Shown here: positions 45,663-54,589 of the stretch, piece by piece | How positions within the stretch are numbered: the stretch's first letter is position 1 | How the letters are laid out: each line of letters opens with the position of its first letter | Program-made: the position numbers and the translations under genes | The notes under the pieces: model-generated | What the model was told of the DNA's origin: nothing | The model's database searches: none | The model's input: the letters and a program-made list of their open reading frames with translations, nothing else | Source: an uncultured Varibaculum sp. | GTDB lineage: Bacteria > Actinomycetota > Actinomycetes > Actinomycetales > Actinomycetaceae | Assembly (NCBI RefSeq): GCF_902489465.1 | Contig: NZ_CABTZZ010000005.1 | Coordinates: forward strand, 19,812 to 83,811 | DNA length: 64,000 nucleotides | Direction: 5' to 3'

Positions 45663-46226
45663 TTGGCGACAACAAATGATTTGAAAAACGGTCTGGTACT
45701 AAAACTTGACAACCAGTTATGGCAGGTTGTGGAGTTCCAGCATGTTAAACCGGGTAAAGGTCCGGCTTTCGTGCGTACCAAGATCAAGAATGTTTTAAGT
45801 GGCAAAACGGTTGATCGTACCTTTAATGCCGGGGTAAAAGTTGAGACCGCAACAGTTGATCGTCGGGATATGACCTACCTGTACCAAGATGGTACTGATT
45901 TCGTCTTCATGGATGACAACACCTATGAGCAGGTGATGATTACCTCGGAAATCGTAGGAGACGCCAAGAACTTCCTCATTGAAAATCAGCGCGCAGTAGT
46001 CGCTTTTCATGATGACCAGGTATTGTTCCTGGAGCTGCCCGCCTCGGTAGTCATGCAGATTACCCATACTGAGCCCTGGCTGCAGGGTAATCGTTCTTCT
46101 GCGGGAACCAAACCGGCGACCGTAGAGACTGGTTATGAAGTTCAGGTTCCGCTGTTTGTGGAAGAGGGCGAGAAAATTAAAGTTGATACCCGCTCCGGTG
46201 ATTACATCTCCCGGGTTAAGGAATAG
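45663..46226 (+). CDS. efp: Elongation factor P
   Basis: EF-P (187 residues) rescues ribosomes stalled on polyproline stretches. The tip loop reads VKPGKGPAF, with Lys32 at the usual modification position. Domains II and III follow with TYEQVMITSE and the C-terminal VDTRSGDYISR signature. It uses a TTG start preceded by TTGGGGG. It sits between the aro genes and nusB in standard order. Confidence 0.97.
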   Translation: MATTNDLKNGLVLKLDNQLWQVVEFQHVKPGKGPAFVRTKIKNVLSGKTVDRTFNAGVKVETATVDRRDMTYLYQDGTDFVFMDDNTYEQVMITSEIVGDAKNFLIENQRAVVAFHDDQVLFLELPASVVMQITHTEPWLQGNRSSAGTKPATVETGYEVQVPLFVEEGEKIKVDTRSGDYISRVKE

Positions 46227-46232
46227 TAGCTA

Positions 46233-46682
46233 GTGTCCAAGAATCGGCTATCTCGGCGTACCAAAGCCCGGCGACGGGCAGTTGATACCCTTTACGAAGC
46301 TAATCTCAAAGGTCTAGATCAAGACCCGGATGATTTGCGGGAGCTGGTACTTCAGCGACAACAACTCACTACCGCGCAAACCACCTTGCCTGATTATGCG
46401 GCAGAAATTGCCGAGGGCGTGGCTGAGCATCTTTTCGATATCGATATGACGCTCAGCCAGTATTCTCGGGCATGGGCGCTAGATCGCATGCCCAAACCGG
46501 ATCTAGCGATTTTGCGTTGCGGAGTGTGGGAGATTCTTTACAATGAGGATGTCCCCTGGAAGATTGCAGTAGACGAAGCGGTAGGTACCGCGCGAGCGAT
46601 TTCCACTCCGGAATCACCAGACTTTATAAACGGAGTGCTAGATGCTATCGGGCGCTCCACTGACAATAATTCAAGTGAGTAG
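46233..46682 (+). CDS. nusB: Transcription antitermination protein NusB
   Basis: This 149-residue all-helical protein starts with a basic segment (RRTKARRRAVDTLYEA) and carries the late NEDVPWKIAVDEAV and SPDFINGVLDAI patterns. NusB binds boxA with S10 for rRNA antitermination. It uses a GTG start six bases after the efp stop. It is of normal length and probably co-transcribed with efp. Confidence 0.94.
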   Translation: MSKNRLSRRTKARRRAVDTLYEANLKGLDQDPDDLRELVLQRQQLTTAQTTLPDYAAEIAEGVAEHLFDIDMTLSQYSRAWALDRMPKPDLAILRCGVWEILYNEDVPWKIAVDEAVGTARAISTPESPDFINGVLDAIGRSTDNNSSE

Positions 46683-46754
46683 TAGCCCTTGAGGCATAAA
46701 ACTGACGCTTGCGTCCTCGCCAGCCTGGCTGCACTCAGCTTTTAGGAGGCAGCT

Positions 46755-48053
46755 ATGAGCGCAATAGTTTTCCGCGGAGCAAATATCCTGGGGGAAAATC
46801 GCGCCGATATTTTGGTAGAGGGCGAAGAAATCCGCCAGGTCGGCACCAATTTGTCGGTAGAAGTCGGCACGGGAGTTAGCGAAGTTGATGCCCAGGGTCT
46901 AATAGCGTTGCCTGGACTGGTGGATCTGCATACCCATTTGCGTGAGCCCGGCGGGTGTGACGCTGAAACTGTTGACACTGGTACTGCCGCGGCCGCTAAG
47001 GGCGGATATACCGCAGTTTTCGCCATGGCGAATACTACCCCTACCCAGGACTGTCCACCGGTAGTTGAGCAAGTCCTGGATTTAGGGCGTAAAGCCGGCC
47101 GGGTAGATGTATATCCGGTGGGCGCAGTCACTAAGAATCTGGAGGGAAAAGAGCTTTCGGATCTTAAGGGAATGCATCAGTCGCGGGCTGCGGTAAACGT
47201 GTTTAGTGACGATGGCAAATGTGTTTTCGATCCGCTGCTGATGCGGCAGGCTTTAGAGATTGTCCGCGATTTTGACGGGGTTATTGCCCAGCATTCCCAA
47301 GAGCCGCGCCTGACTGAAGACTCGCAAATGAACGAGTCTTACTTAGCGGAAGAACTTGGGCTAAAGGGCTGGCCGACCGTTGCGGAAGAGATGATTATTG
47401 CCCGCGATATTTTGCTGTCTCTCTACCTGGATGTGCGAATTCACGTCTGCCACCTGTCAAGCGCCAGAGCGGTAGAACTGGTGCGTTGGGGCAAATCCCA
47501 AGGTGCACGTATAAGTGCGGAGGTCACGCCCCATCATTTATTCCTCACCCAGGAAGAAGTAAGAGGGCGAGATCCGCTATTTAAAGTAAATCCGCCGCTA
47601 CGGTCACAAAAAGACGTGGAGGCAGTGCAGGCCGGATTAGCAGACGGCACCATAGACCTGGTGGGCACCGATCATGCTCCGCATCCTCGCCGGCTCAAAG
47701 ACTGCGATTTTGAATGCGGTGCTTTTGGGATGATCGGACTGGAAACTGCACTGGCAGTGGTGGCTACTACTATGGTGCAAAACGGAAAAATGACTTGGCG
47801 CGATCTGGCACGCGTCATGTCGGTTACCCCGGCAAGAATTGGGAAAGCCGAGGGGCAGGGAGAGGAAATCACTGCCGGATCGGTAGCAAATCTATGCTTT
47901 GTATCTGCCGATACTTCCTGGCAGGTTCACCGCGAGAGACAAGTTTCTCGCTCCGATAACACTCCTTTTGTGGGCAAGGAACTACTGGGGCAGGTGCGCC
48001 ACACTATCTATCGGGGCAATCCCACAGTTTTAGCTGGAAAGTTACAGTTTTAA
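46755..48053 (+). CDS. pyrC: Dihydroorotase
   Basis: This 432-residue amidohydrolase closes carbamoyl-aspartate to dihydroorotate in pyrimidine synthesis. The metal-binding HxH is His59/His61 in VDLHTHLREPG; other ligands are in HVCHLSS, VTPHHLFL and the catalytic Asp in GTDHAPH. GGAGG precedes the ATG. pyrF follows after nine bases. The usual actinobacterial partners pyrR, pyrB, carA and carB are absent from both sides. Confidence 0.95.
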   Translation: MSAIVFRGANILGENRADILVEGEEIRQVGTNLSVEVGTGVSEVDAQGLIALPGLVDLHTHLREPGGCDAETVDTGTAAAAKGGYTAVFAMANTTPTQDCPPVVEQVLDLGRKAGRVDVYPVGAVTKNLEGKELSDLKGMHQSRAAVNVFSDDGKCVFDPLLMRQALEIVRDFDGVIAQHSQEPRLTEDSQMNESYLAEELGLKGWPTVAEEMIIARDILLSLYLDVRIHVCHLSSARAVELVRWGKSQGARISAEVTPHHLFLTQEEVRGRDPLFKVNPPLRSQKDVEAVQAGLADGTIDLVGTDHAPHPRRLKDCDFECGAFGMIGLETALAVVATTMVQNGKMTWRDLARVMSVTPARIGKAEGQGEEITAGSVANLCFVSADTSWQVHRERQVSRSDNTPFVGKELLGQVRHTIYRGNPTVLAGKLQF

Positions 48054-48062
48054 GGAGGAAAT

Positions 48063-48917
48063 GTGCGTCGCTACGGGTTACGTTTAGCGCAGGCTATGGA
48101 GGAAAGAGGCAATGTTTGTGTAGGTATTGACCCTCACTCCTCACAGCTTTCTGCTTGGGGATTGGAGGACAACCTCCAGGGCTTGCGTACCTTCTCCTTA
48201 ACTTTGGTGGAAGCGATGGCGGGGCAAGTACCGGTAGTAAAGCCCCAATCGGCGTTTTTTGAACGTTTCGGTGCAAGCGGTATCAAGGTGCTGGAGGAAG
48301 TACTGGCGGCTTGCCGTGAGGCGGGTTTATTAACGATTTTGGATGTTAAACGTGGTGATATCGGTTCCACAATGGCCGGTTACGCGCAGGCGTATTTGAG
48401 CGCAGATTCCCCGCTCGCAGCGGATGCGATTACGCTCTCGCCCTACCTGGGATATGGTTCGCTGGCGCCGGCTCTAGACTTAGCCAAGGACAATGGGAAA
48501 GGGATCTACGTTTTAGCCCTTACTTCTAATCCGGAAGGATTCCAGGTTCAACATGCCCAATGTGCCAGCGGTAGAAGCGTGGCGGCCGACATAATTTCGC
48601 AGGCTGAACACACAAATAAAACAGTTAGTGATCAAGGTCATATCGCAGATGTGGGTTTGGTTGTGGGCGCCACCACCGGAAATGCCGCGAAAGATTTAGG
48701 AATAGATTTTTCAGCATTTTCGGGATCGATTTTATCGCCGGGAATTGGCGCTCAAGGGGCTACACCAGCAGATATACAAAAAATATTCGGAAAAAGTACC
48801 TTCCGGGTACTGGCATCAACTTCCCGGGGAATATCTTCAGCTGGTCCGAAAGTATCAGCTTTGCAAGCGGCCTCCAGGCGAATAATTGAACAAATGAGTG
48901 ATATTTTTCGCAACTGA
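48063..48917 (+). CDS. pyrF: Orotidine-5'-phosphate decarboxylase
   Basis: This 284-residue enzyme makes UMP from OMP. It is the longer, type 2 form seen in Actinobacteria. The catalytic signature DVKRGDIG lies at residues 94-101, and VGATTGN and SPGIGAQG motifs follow in the barrel. The GTG start is set by AGGAGG just upstream. A weak hairpin (48931-48946) follows the stop. Confidence 0.94.
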   Translation: MRRYGLRLAQAMEERGNVCVGIDPHSSQLSAWGLEDNLQGLRTFSLTLVEAMAGQVPVVKPQSAFFERFGASGIKVLEEVLAACREAGLLTILDVKRGDIGSTMAGYAQAYLSADSPLAADAITLSPYLGYGSLAPALDLAKDNGKGIYVLALTSNPEGFQVQHAQCASGRSVAADIISQAEHTNKTVSDQGHIADVGLVVGATTGNAAKDLGIDFSAFSGSILSPGIGAQGATPADIQKIFGKSTFRVLASTSRGISSAGPKVSALQAASRRIIEQMSDIFRN

Positions 48918-49015
48918 TCTGGCAAAACTTAGCCAATAGTTTGGCTTAAATGGAAAAAACAACTAGTGTTTTTCGTGTTGTTATCCCGTAAATCTAGATG
49001 AAGAGGTAATACAAA

Positions 49016-49327
49016 ATGGCACTTCCTTCTTTGACTCCCGAACAGCGCGCACAGGCTCTGGAAAAAGCCGCTCAGGCTCGGAAGGCTCGCGCTGAAACTA
49101 AGGCGAAGCTGAAGAACCGGGAATTGACCCTATCTGAAGTAATCAAGAACGCTCAGGATGATCCGTACTTGGGCAAGATGAAGGTTCAGGCTCTGCTGGA
49201 GGCTCTGCCTCGGGTAGGCGCCACCACCGCTGCTGCGGTAATGGAGGAGATCGGCATCGCCAAGTCGCGTCGTATCCGCGGTCTAGGTGAGCATCAGCGC
49301 GCTGAGCTGGTTCGTCGCTTCGGCTAG
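49016..49327 (+). CDS. mihF: Actinobacterial integration host factor
   Basis: This 103-residue nucleoid protein is of the mIHF type, unrelated to proteobacterial IHF. A basic Ala/Lys-rich N-terminal helix is followed by the H2TH DNA-binding region (LPRVGATTAAAVMEEIGI, residues 64-81) and a basic C-terminal helix. Its position before gmk is diagnostic. An intrinsic terminator directly follows, so it is probably made as an abundant single-gene transcript. Confidence 0.96.
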   Translation: MALPSLTPEQRAQALEKAAQARKARAETKAKLKNRELTLSEVIKNAQDDPYLGKMKVQALLEALPRVGATTAAAVMEEIGIAKSRRIRGLGEHQRAELVRRFG

Positions 49328-49346
49328 TAATCTAACTAACTTATTG

Positions 49347-49385
49347 CAGTATGGGACCCAAGATTTGGGTCCCATACTGTTATTT
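49347..49385 (+). terminator. Rho-independent terminator of mihF
   Basis: A perfect 15-bp inverted repeat (arms 49347-49361 and 49365-49379), three-base loop, is followed by TTATTT. It lies 20 bases after the mihF stop and 30 bases before gmk. Confidence 0.85.
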
Positions 49386-49416
49386 ACCGGAAAAGTTCGG
49401 AGTGAAAAGTTTACCC

Positions 49417-49968
49417 ATGTCTCGCCTTTATGTATTGGTTGGCCCTTCCGGGGTAGGCAAAGGAACTGTGGTTAAGGCTTTACGAAAAGCCCATCCCCAG
49501 GTAAACGTAACGGTTTCTGCTACTACTCGTTCGCCCCGTCCGGGTGAACGTGACGGCATCGACTATCACTTCCTAAGTGAAGCCCAATTCGATGAACTGG
49601 TGGCCAGCGATGGCTTTGTGGAGTGGGCGATAGTTCACGGCCAAAAACGCTACGGTACTTTACGTTCTGAAATCGCAAAGTATATTGCCCGCGGCGAGGA
49701 CGTGATTTTAGAAATCGATCTAGCAGGCGCGAGGCAGGTGCGGCGCACTAACCCCGATGCTTGTTTTATATTCCTACAAGCTCCCAGTGAAAAGATCTTG
49801 CAAGAACGCTTGCGGGGAAGAGGCACCGAGGGAGAAGCTGAGGTAACTCGGCGTTTACAGACCGCCGAAATAGAGATGGCAGCTGCCGGAGAATTTGAGC
49901 ACATTGTGGTCAACAATCACCCTGATCAGGCTGCTAGCGAACTAGCAGCTCTAATGGGAATAGCGTAA
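49417..49968 (+). CDS. gmk: Guanylate kinase
   Basis: This enzyme (about 183 residues) phosphorylates GMP to GDP. Walker A GPSGVGKG is at residues 9-16. The GMP-binding region TTRSPRPGERDGIDYHF and the EIDLAGARQVR segment are intact. I use ATG 49417; an in-frame GTG at 49402 has a slightly better upstream purine run and would add five residues. Reading upstream of that enters the mihF terminator. Confidence 0.94.
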   Translation: MSRLYVLVGPSGVGKGTVVKALRKAHPQVNVTVSATTRSPRPGERDGIDYHFLSEAQFDELVASDGFVEWAIVHGQKRYGTLRSEIAKYIARGEDVILEIDLAGARQVRRTNPDACFIFLQAPSEKILQERLRGRGTEGEAEVTRRLQTAEIEMAAAGEFEHIVVNNHPDQAASELAALMGIA

Positions 49969-50023
49969 GATTCTTCGTGAAGAGGTGGCGCTTGGCCACT
50001 GATAATAGAAATGAGAGGACAAT

Positions 50024-50299
50024 ATGTCGGGTACTGTTGCTAGCCCGGAGGGGATCACCAACCCTCCAATAGATGATCTATTGGAAAAGGTAGAGTCCAA
50101 ATATGCCCTAGTGGTCTATGCGGCTAAACGGGCACGGCAGATTAACACTTACAATCTGGAGATCGCGGAAGGAATGTTTTCAACTCCTGGGCCGCTGATT
50201 GACTCCAACCCTGAAGACAAAGCTCTAGGTATTGCTTTGCGCGAAATTGATCAGGGAGTATTAAATTTGAAAGAGCATGACGATTCTTCCCAGGACTAA
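50024..50299 (+). CDS. rpoZ: DNA-directed RNA polymerase subunit omega
   Basis: This 91-residue omega subunit has the characteristic PPIDDLLEKVESKYALVV and AAKRARQIN helices. It aids assembly of the beta' subunit. GAGAGGAC precedes the ATG. It lies between gmk and coaBC in the conserved order. Confidence 0.94.
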   Translation: MSGTVASPEGITNPPIDDLLEKVESKYALVVYAAKRARQINTYNLEIAEGMFSTPGPLIDSNPEDKALGIALREIDQGVLNLKEHDDSSQD

Positions 50300-50306
50300 C
50301 TGAACT

Positions 50307-51518
50307 ATGTCGCAGCGCCGCCAAATTGTTGTCGGGGTGGGGGCGGGCATTGCCGCCTACAAAGCCACCCATGTGGTGCGGGCATTAGTTAAAGCCAACT
50401 TTGATGTCTGGGTAGTTCCTACCCCGGCATCGCTAAAAATGATCGGGGAAGTTACCTGGCAAGCCCTCTCCGGTAATCCGGTTTACACGAAGGTAGATTC
50501 CCCCTCCAGCGGAGTTGGGCATATTGAATTAGCCCGCGAGGCCAGCGCGATAGTAGTTGTTCCCGCAACTGCTGATCTATTGGCACGGATAGCCCACGGC
50601 ATTGCTAACGATATGCTCACCAACGTGATTTTGGCGGCTGACTGCCCGCTATTGTTAGCTCCGGCGATGCACACCAATATGTGGGAAAACCCGGCTACTA
50701 AGGAGAATGTGCAAACCTTGCAAGCCAGGGGAGTGCGTTTTATCGGCCCGGTGGCGGGTGCCCTGTCTAGCGGAGATCAAGGGCTAGGCCGGCTGGCACC
50801 GGAAGAAGATATCTACGCCGAGGTAATCTCGGTTCTTGCTACCGGAAAATGGCAGGGCAAAAAGGTAATGGTAAGCGCAGGGGGAACCCGTGAGCCTTTA
50901 GATCCCGTGCGTTTTCTCGGGAATCGATCCTCCGGGCGCTTTGGAGTAGAGATTGCCCGGCAGTTTGCTTGGCAGGGAGCGCAGGTAACCTTGTTGGCTG
51001 CCAATATTGAACCAACGCTCCTGGAATCTTTACCTGCAGGGGTAGAAGTGGTTGCTACTCCTAGCGCGGGAAAGATGCACCAGGTGGCACTAGACTATTT
51101 CCCCCATATGCACGTTGCGGTAATGGCGGCGGCGGTAGCGGACTATCAGCCAGTAGATTTTCAAAGTGAAAAGATCAAGAAAGTTCCTAATCAAAAGGAG
51201 TTTTCTTTACGGTTGCGACCGACTGCCGATATTTTGGCAGATTTAGCCAGCAAGAAACGTCCCGATCAGCTAGTAGCCGGATTCGCGGCGGAAACCGGCA
51301 GCTGGGAACGAGTGCTGCAACTGGGCAAAGAAAAGGCTCGCCGCAAAGGAGCCGATATTATTTTTATTAACCAAGTGGGCACCGAAACCGGATTCGGAGA
51401 TATCGCTACCAGAGTTTGCGCAGTTGACAGGGAAGGTAGTCAGATCGGGGAGTTTTCGGGCAATAAACCCCAAGTGGCTACCCAGATAGTTACGCTGGTG
51501 CGCCAGCAGCTGCAGTGA
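50307..51518 (+). CDS. coaBC: Bifunctional phosphopantothenoylcysteine decarboxylase / synthetase
   Basis: This 403-residue fusion performs two steps of coenzyme A synthesis. The N-terminal CoaC flavoprotein has the substrate clamp PAMHTNMWENPA near residue 115. The C-terminal CoaB part begins at SAGGTREPLDPVRFLGNRSSG near 190 and continues with FAAETG. It ends with GTGA overlapping priA. No strong ribosome site precedes the ATG eight bases after rpoZ, so coupling is likely. Confidence 0.96.
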   Translation: MSQRRQIVVGVGAGIAAYKATHVVRALVKANFDVWVVPTPASLKMIGEVTWQALSGNPVYTKVDSPSSGVGHIELAREASAIVVVPATADLLARIAHGIANDMLTNVILAADCPLLLAPAMHTNMWENPATKENVQTLQARGVRFIGPVAGALSSGDQGLGRLAPEEDIYAEVISVLATGKWQGKKVMVSAGGTREPLDPVRFLGNRSSGRFGVEIARQFAWQGAQVTLLAANIEPTLLESLPAGVEVVATPSAGKMHQVALDYFPHMHVAVMAAAVADYQPVDFQSEKIKKVPNQKEFSLRLRPTADILADLASKKRPDQLVAGFAAETGSWERVLQLGKEKARRKGADIIFINQVGTETGFGDIATRVCAVDREGSQIGEFSGNKPQVATQIVTLVRQQLQ

Positions 51519-53593
51519 CTGACACGATGCCGCGGTGGAGCGGCACTGATCCACTAGCTACCCTGAGATCCCGGGTGCAGACTAAATCCCTGGCAGGAAC
51601 CCAACAAGAGCTACTGTCCGCTCCTAAGGAACCTCGTGGCAAATGGGATAACACTGACGCGATCGCTCGAGTTATTCCCGATGTTTCGGTTTTTCATCTC
51701 GCCAGCGGCCTCGATTACACGTTTCCGACCCGTCTACAGTCGAAAGTACAGCCCGGATGCTTAGTGAGTGTAAAAATCGCCGGCAAGCTGGTACATGGGT
51801 GGGTAAGGGATATTCGCGAAGCAGAACCCACCCAGCGGCGTTTACGGCCAATCAGCCGGATCCTCAGCCCCCATGCTTTGGTGTCGGAAAACAGCTTTTC
51901 ATTGGCCGATCAGGTAGCTAGGCGTTATTCCGGAAGTTTATCCGCGGTATTACGCCAGGCGATCCCGCCGCGCCGCGCCAATATTGAAAAAGAGTTCTTT
52001 GAATCTTTTGTACCTGGCTCTGCGGCAACCAAAGAGCCCGAGCTAGGGGAGCTGGTCGGGGACAGAAATTCCACGGATCCTCTGGTTGCTTCCTATCGCG
52101 CTGGGACAGCCATTTTAGAGTCTTTAGAACAGGGGCGAACTAGCCGCGTGGTGTGGCAAGCGCTTCCCGAACCCGCCCTGCCGGCTCCCTTCTCTCAGAT
52201 CGCCCAGCTCATCTCCCATTCCCTAAGTGCTAGTGGCTCGACGCTCTGTCTTTTCCCCACTAGCAAGCTAGCGCAGGAGTTTGCTGCCTACTGGAGTGAG
52301 TATGCTCCTATCGGGGCGCCCTCAGCCTTGGAGTATCACTCGGATTTGGGAGCGAATGCCCGTTACCGCGCCTTCTTAGAGTGTCGTTTTAACCATCCTC
52401 GTCTGGTGATAGGAACGCGTTCCGCCATTTTTGCTCCCTTGGAAAAACTGTCTCTGCTGTTGATTTGGGACGAGGCAGCCGAAAGCTATCAGGAAAAATC
52501 TGCACCTTATTGGCACACCCGGCAAGTAGCAATGCTGCGCAGCCAGCGTGAAAAAGCTTCTTTAGTTTTGGGAAGTTTTTCGCGTTCACCCCAAGCGCAA
52601 GCTTTAGTTATGTCTACCTGGGCGCGCGAGTTGGCTCCCGAAAATCACCAAATTCCGCTGCCTAAAATTTTTACCCCCGAATATGAAAATCGAGACGACC
52701 CTTCCCTCGGGCAAAGCGGGCTATCTTCTTCCGCCCTACAGTTTCTACGGCGCGGATTACAAAACGGTCCGGTATTAATCCAGGTTCCCCGCAAAGGAGG
52801 ACGCGGCGGCCTGAGCTGCGCTAATTGCTTAGCGCCGGTGCGTTGTCCGCAGTGCCTAGGGCGCGTAGAGCACCTGCGCACCCAGTTTATTTGCCATAGT
52901 TGCAATCATCATTTTCAGTTTTCTTGCCCGCGTTGCGGGGCTAAAGCGACCCGCGCTCGGGTGCGCGGACACCAACAAATTGGAAGCGAACTAGCGGCCG
53001 CGTTTCCGCGAGTCCCTGTTTATAACTGTGACGCCGATAATTCTTTGATGCTTATCGGTGCTATGCCAGCCTTGATCGTGGCGACTGCGGAACAAGAACC
53101 GGTAGCCAAGGGTGGGTATGCCGCGGCGCTACTACTAGATGCAGGTATGATCCTTAGCCTAGATAGGATTTGGGCAGCGGAAGAAGCGCTGCGGCGTTGG
53201 GCAAATACCGCCGCTAAAGTTTCCGCTACTGGGCAAGTGATGCTCACCGGTGATCCGGGGCAGCGCCTAGCTGAAACTTTTAAACACCGAACTTTTAGTA
53301 GCTGGGCAAGCCAGGAGCTCCTAGGGCGAGCAGAAGTTGGGATTCCCCCTACCGCCACCTTAGCGGTTATTCGCGGCCAAGAGGACGCCTTGCACCGTTT
53401 CCTTGCTGAGTCCACCTTCCCCGATTCCCAAGTTATCGGGCCGGTTAGGCAGCAAGAGCACTTCCAGGTGTTGGTACGTTCCCGTTTGGATCAAGGTGAG
53501 CACTTGCGCGAAGAGCTGCGCCGCCTGCAAGCGGTGGCTTCGCGAAAAAAGTGGGGTCAGATCCAGGTACAGGTAGATCCCCAAGATCTTTAA
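51515..53593 (+). CDS. priA: PriA-like primosomal protein N', helicase motifs missing
   Basis: This 692-residue protein is the actinobacterial form of PriA. The N-terminal 3'BD domain (about 60-165) is present. The middle zinc module has the paired cysteines CANC, CPQC, CHSC and CPRC (near 430-475), and the C-terminal domain is recognisable. No GxGKT Walker A or DEAH motif is visible, and 'LLIWDEAAESY' marks where helicase motif II would be. Actinobacterial PriA proteins are known to lack helicase motifs. It probably still helps load the replisome (inference). The GTG overlaps the coaBC stop. Confidence 0.9.
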   Translation: MTDTMPRWSGTDPLATLRSRVQTKSLAGTQQELLSAPKEPRGKWDNTDAIARVIPDVSVFHLASGLDYTFPTRLQSKVQPGCLVSVKIAGKLVHGWVRDIREAEPTQRRLRPISRILSPHALVSENSFSLADQVARRYSGSLSAVLRQAIPPRRANIEKEFFESFVPGSAATKEPELGELVGDRNSTDPLVASYRAGTAILESLEQGRTSRVVWQALPEPALPAPFSQIAQLISHSLSASGSTLCLFPTSKLAQEFAAYWSEYAPIGAPSALEYHSDLGANARYRAFLECRFNHPRLVIGTRSAIFAPLEKLSLLLIWDEAAESYQEKSAPYWHTRQVAMLRSQREKASLVLGSFSRSPQAQALVMSTWARELAPENHQIPLPKIFTPEYENRDDPSLGQSGLSSSALQFLRRGLQNGPVLIQVPRKGGRGGLSCANCLAPVRCPQCLGRVEHLRTQFICHSCNHHFQFSCPRCGAKATRARVRGHQQIGSELAAAFPRVPVYNCDADNSLMLIGAMPALIVATAEQEPVAKGGYAAALLLDAGMILSLDRIWAAEEALRRWANTAAKVSATGQVMLTGDPGQRLAETFKHRTFSSWASQELLGRAEVGIPPTATLAVIRGQEDALHRFLAESTFPDSQVIGPVRQQEHFQVLVRSRLDQGEHLREELRRLQAVASRKKWGQIQVQVDPQDL

Positions 53594-53635
53594 TGTTTCC
53601 TGAGATAGCGGTACTTAACTGATAACATTTCCTCT

Positions 53636-54589
53636 ATGCGTGTCTTATTTGCCGGTACTCCCGACTCGGCGGTACCTGTCCTGAAGTATCTGCTCGACTC
53701 GGAGCATGAAGTGGTGGGGGTGCTAACTCGCCGCCCTGCTCGATCTGGTAGAGGTCGCAAGCTTACGCCTTCTCCGGTGGCACAGGTGGCTGAAAAGGCT
53801 GGCTTGCCGGTTTTTACCCCCTCTTCTTTGAAAGACACCAGTGAGCGCCCTGACTTTAAAGCATTAGGCGCCGACGTGGCGGTGGTAGTCGCCTACGGGT
53901 TGCTTATTCCGAAAGATTTATTAGAGGTTTTCCCGCACGGCTGGATTAACCTGCACTATTCCCTGCTGCCTAAATGGCGGGGAGCCTCTCCGGTGCAACA
54001 TTCGCGCATCGCTGGGGAAGAAATCACCGGGGTTAGTATTTTTCGGATCGACGAAGGGATGGATACTGGCCCTATCTATGCGGTTGATCCGATCCGAGTA
54101 GCTCCGCAGACCACCGCAGATTTGTTGCTGCAGCGCTTAACCGACACCGGAATCGGGTTGCTGCCCCACGTCCTCGCCGCGTTGGAAACTGGAAATGCTA
54201 AAGCCCATCCGCAAGCAAGCGAAGGCGCCAGCTACGCGCCTCTGCTTCGCAAAGCTGATGCTCAAATACCGTGGGAAAAGGATGCCCAACAGGTAGCGGA
54301 TATGATTTGCGGCTTTACCTCTGAGCCGGGAGCTTGGACGCAGCTGCCTGATGGTAAAAGGATCAGTATCTACCCCGTTATCGAAATGAAAGAACATGAT
54401 ACCCTGCAGCCCGGTCAGGTGCGGGTTACTAAACATGAAGTCACCGTAGGAACCGGCAGTAACGATGTGAAACTTACGTTTGTCACCCCGGCTGGAAAAA
54501 GAGAAATGGCTGCCGATGCCTGGGGACGGGGACAACGATATGGGGAAGAGTTCTTCTTTAGTATCCCGGGCGAAAGTGAGTCAAACTAG
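53636..54589 (+). CDS. fmt: Methionyl-tRNA formyltransferase
   Basis: This 317-residue enzyme formylates initiator Met-tRNA. The catalytic region reads NLHYSLLPKWRGASP (near residues 105-119), with GVSIFRIDEGMDTGP following. The C-terminal OB-like domain is complete. No Shine-Dalgarno precedes the ATG, and GATAAC lies nine bases upstream, so a leaderless transcript is possible. It overlaps rsmB by one base. Confidence 0.95.
   Translation: MRVLFAGTPDSAVPVLKYLLDSEHEVVGVLTRRPARSGRGRKLTPSPVAQVAEKAGLPVFTPSSLKDTSERPDFKALGADVAVVVAYGLLIPKDLLEVFPHGWINLHYSLLPKWRGASPVQHSRIAGEEITGVSIFRIDEGMDTGPIYAVDPIRVAPQTTADLLLQRLTDTGIGLLPHVLAALETGNAKAHPQASEGASYAPLLRKADAQIPWEKDAQQVADMICGFTSEPGAWTQLPDGKRISIYPVIEMKEHDTLQPGQVRVTKHEVTVGTGSNDVKLTFVTPAGKREMAADAWGRGQRYGEEFFFSIPGESESN

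Noticed and set aside
51515..53593. Missing helicase motifs in PriA as a sign of decay
   Set aside because: Loss of helicase motifs is a known general property of actinobacterial PriA and the zinc module is intact, so it is not specific to this genome.
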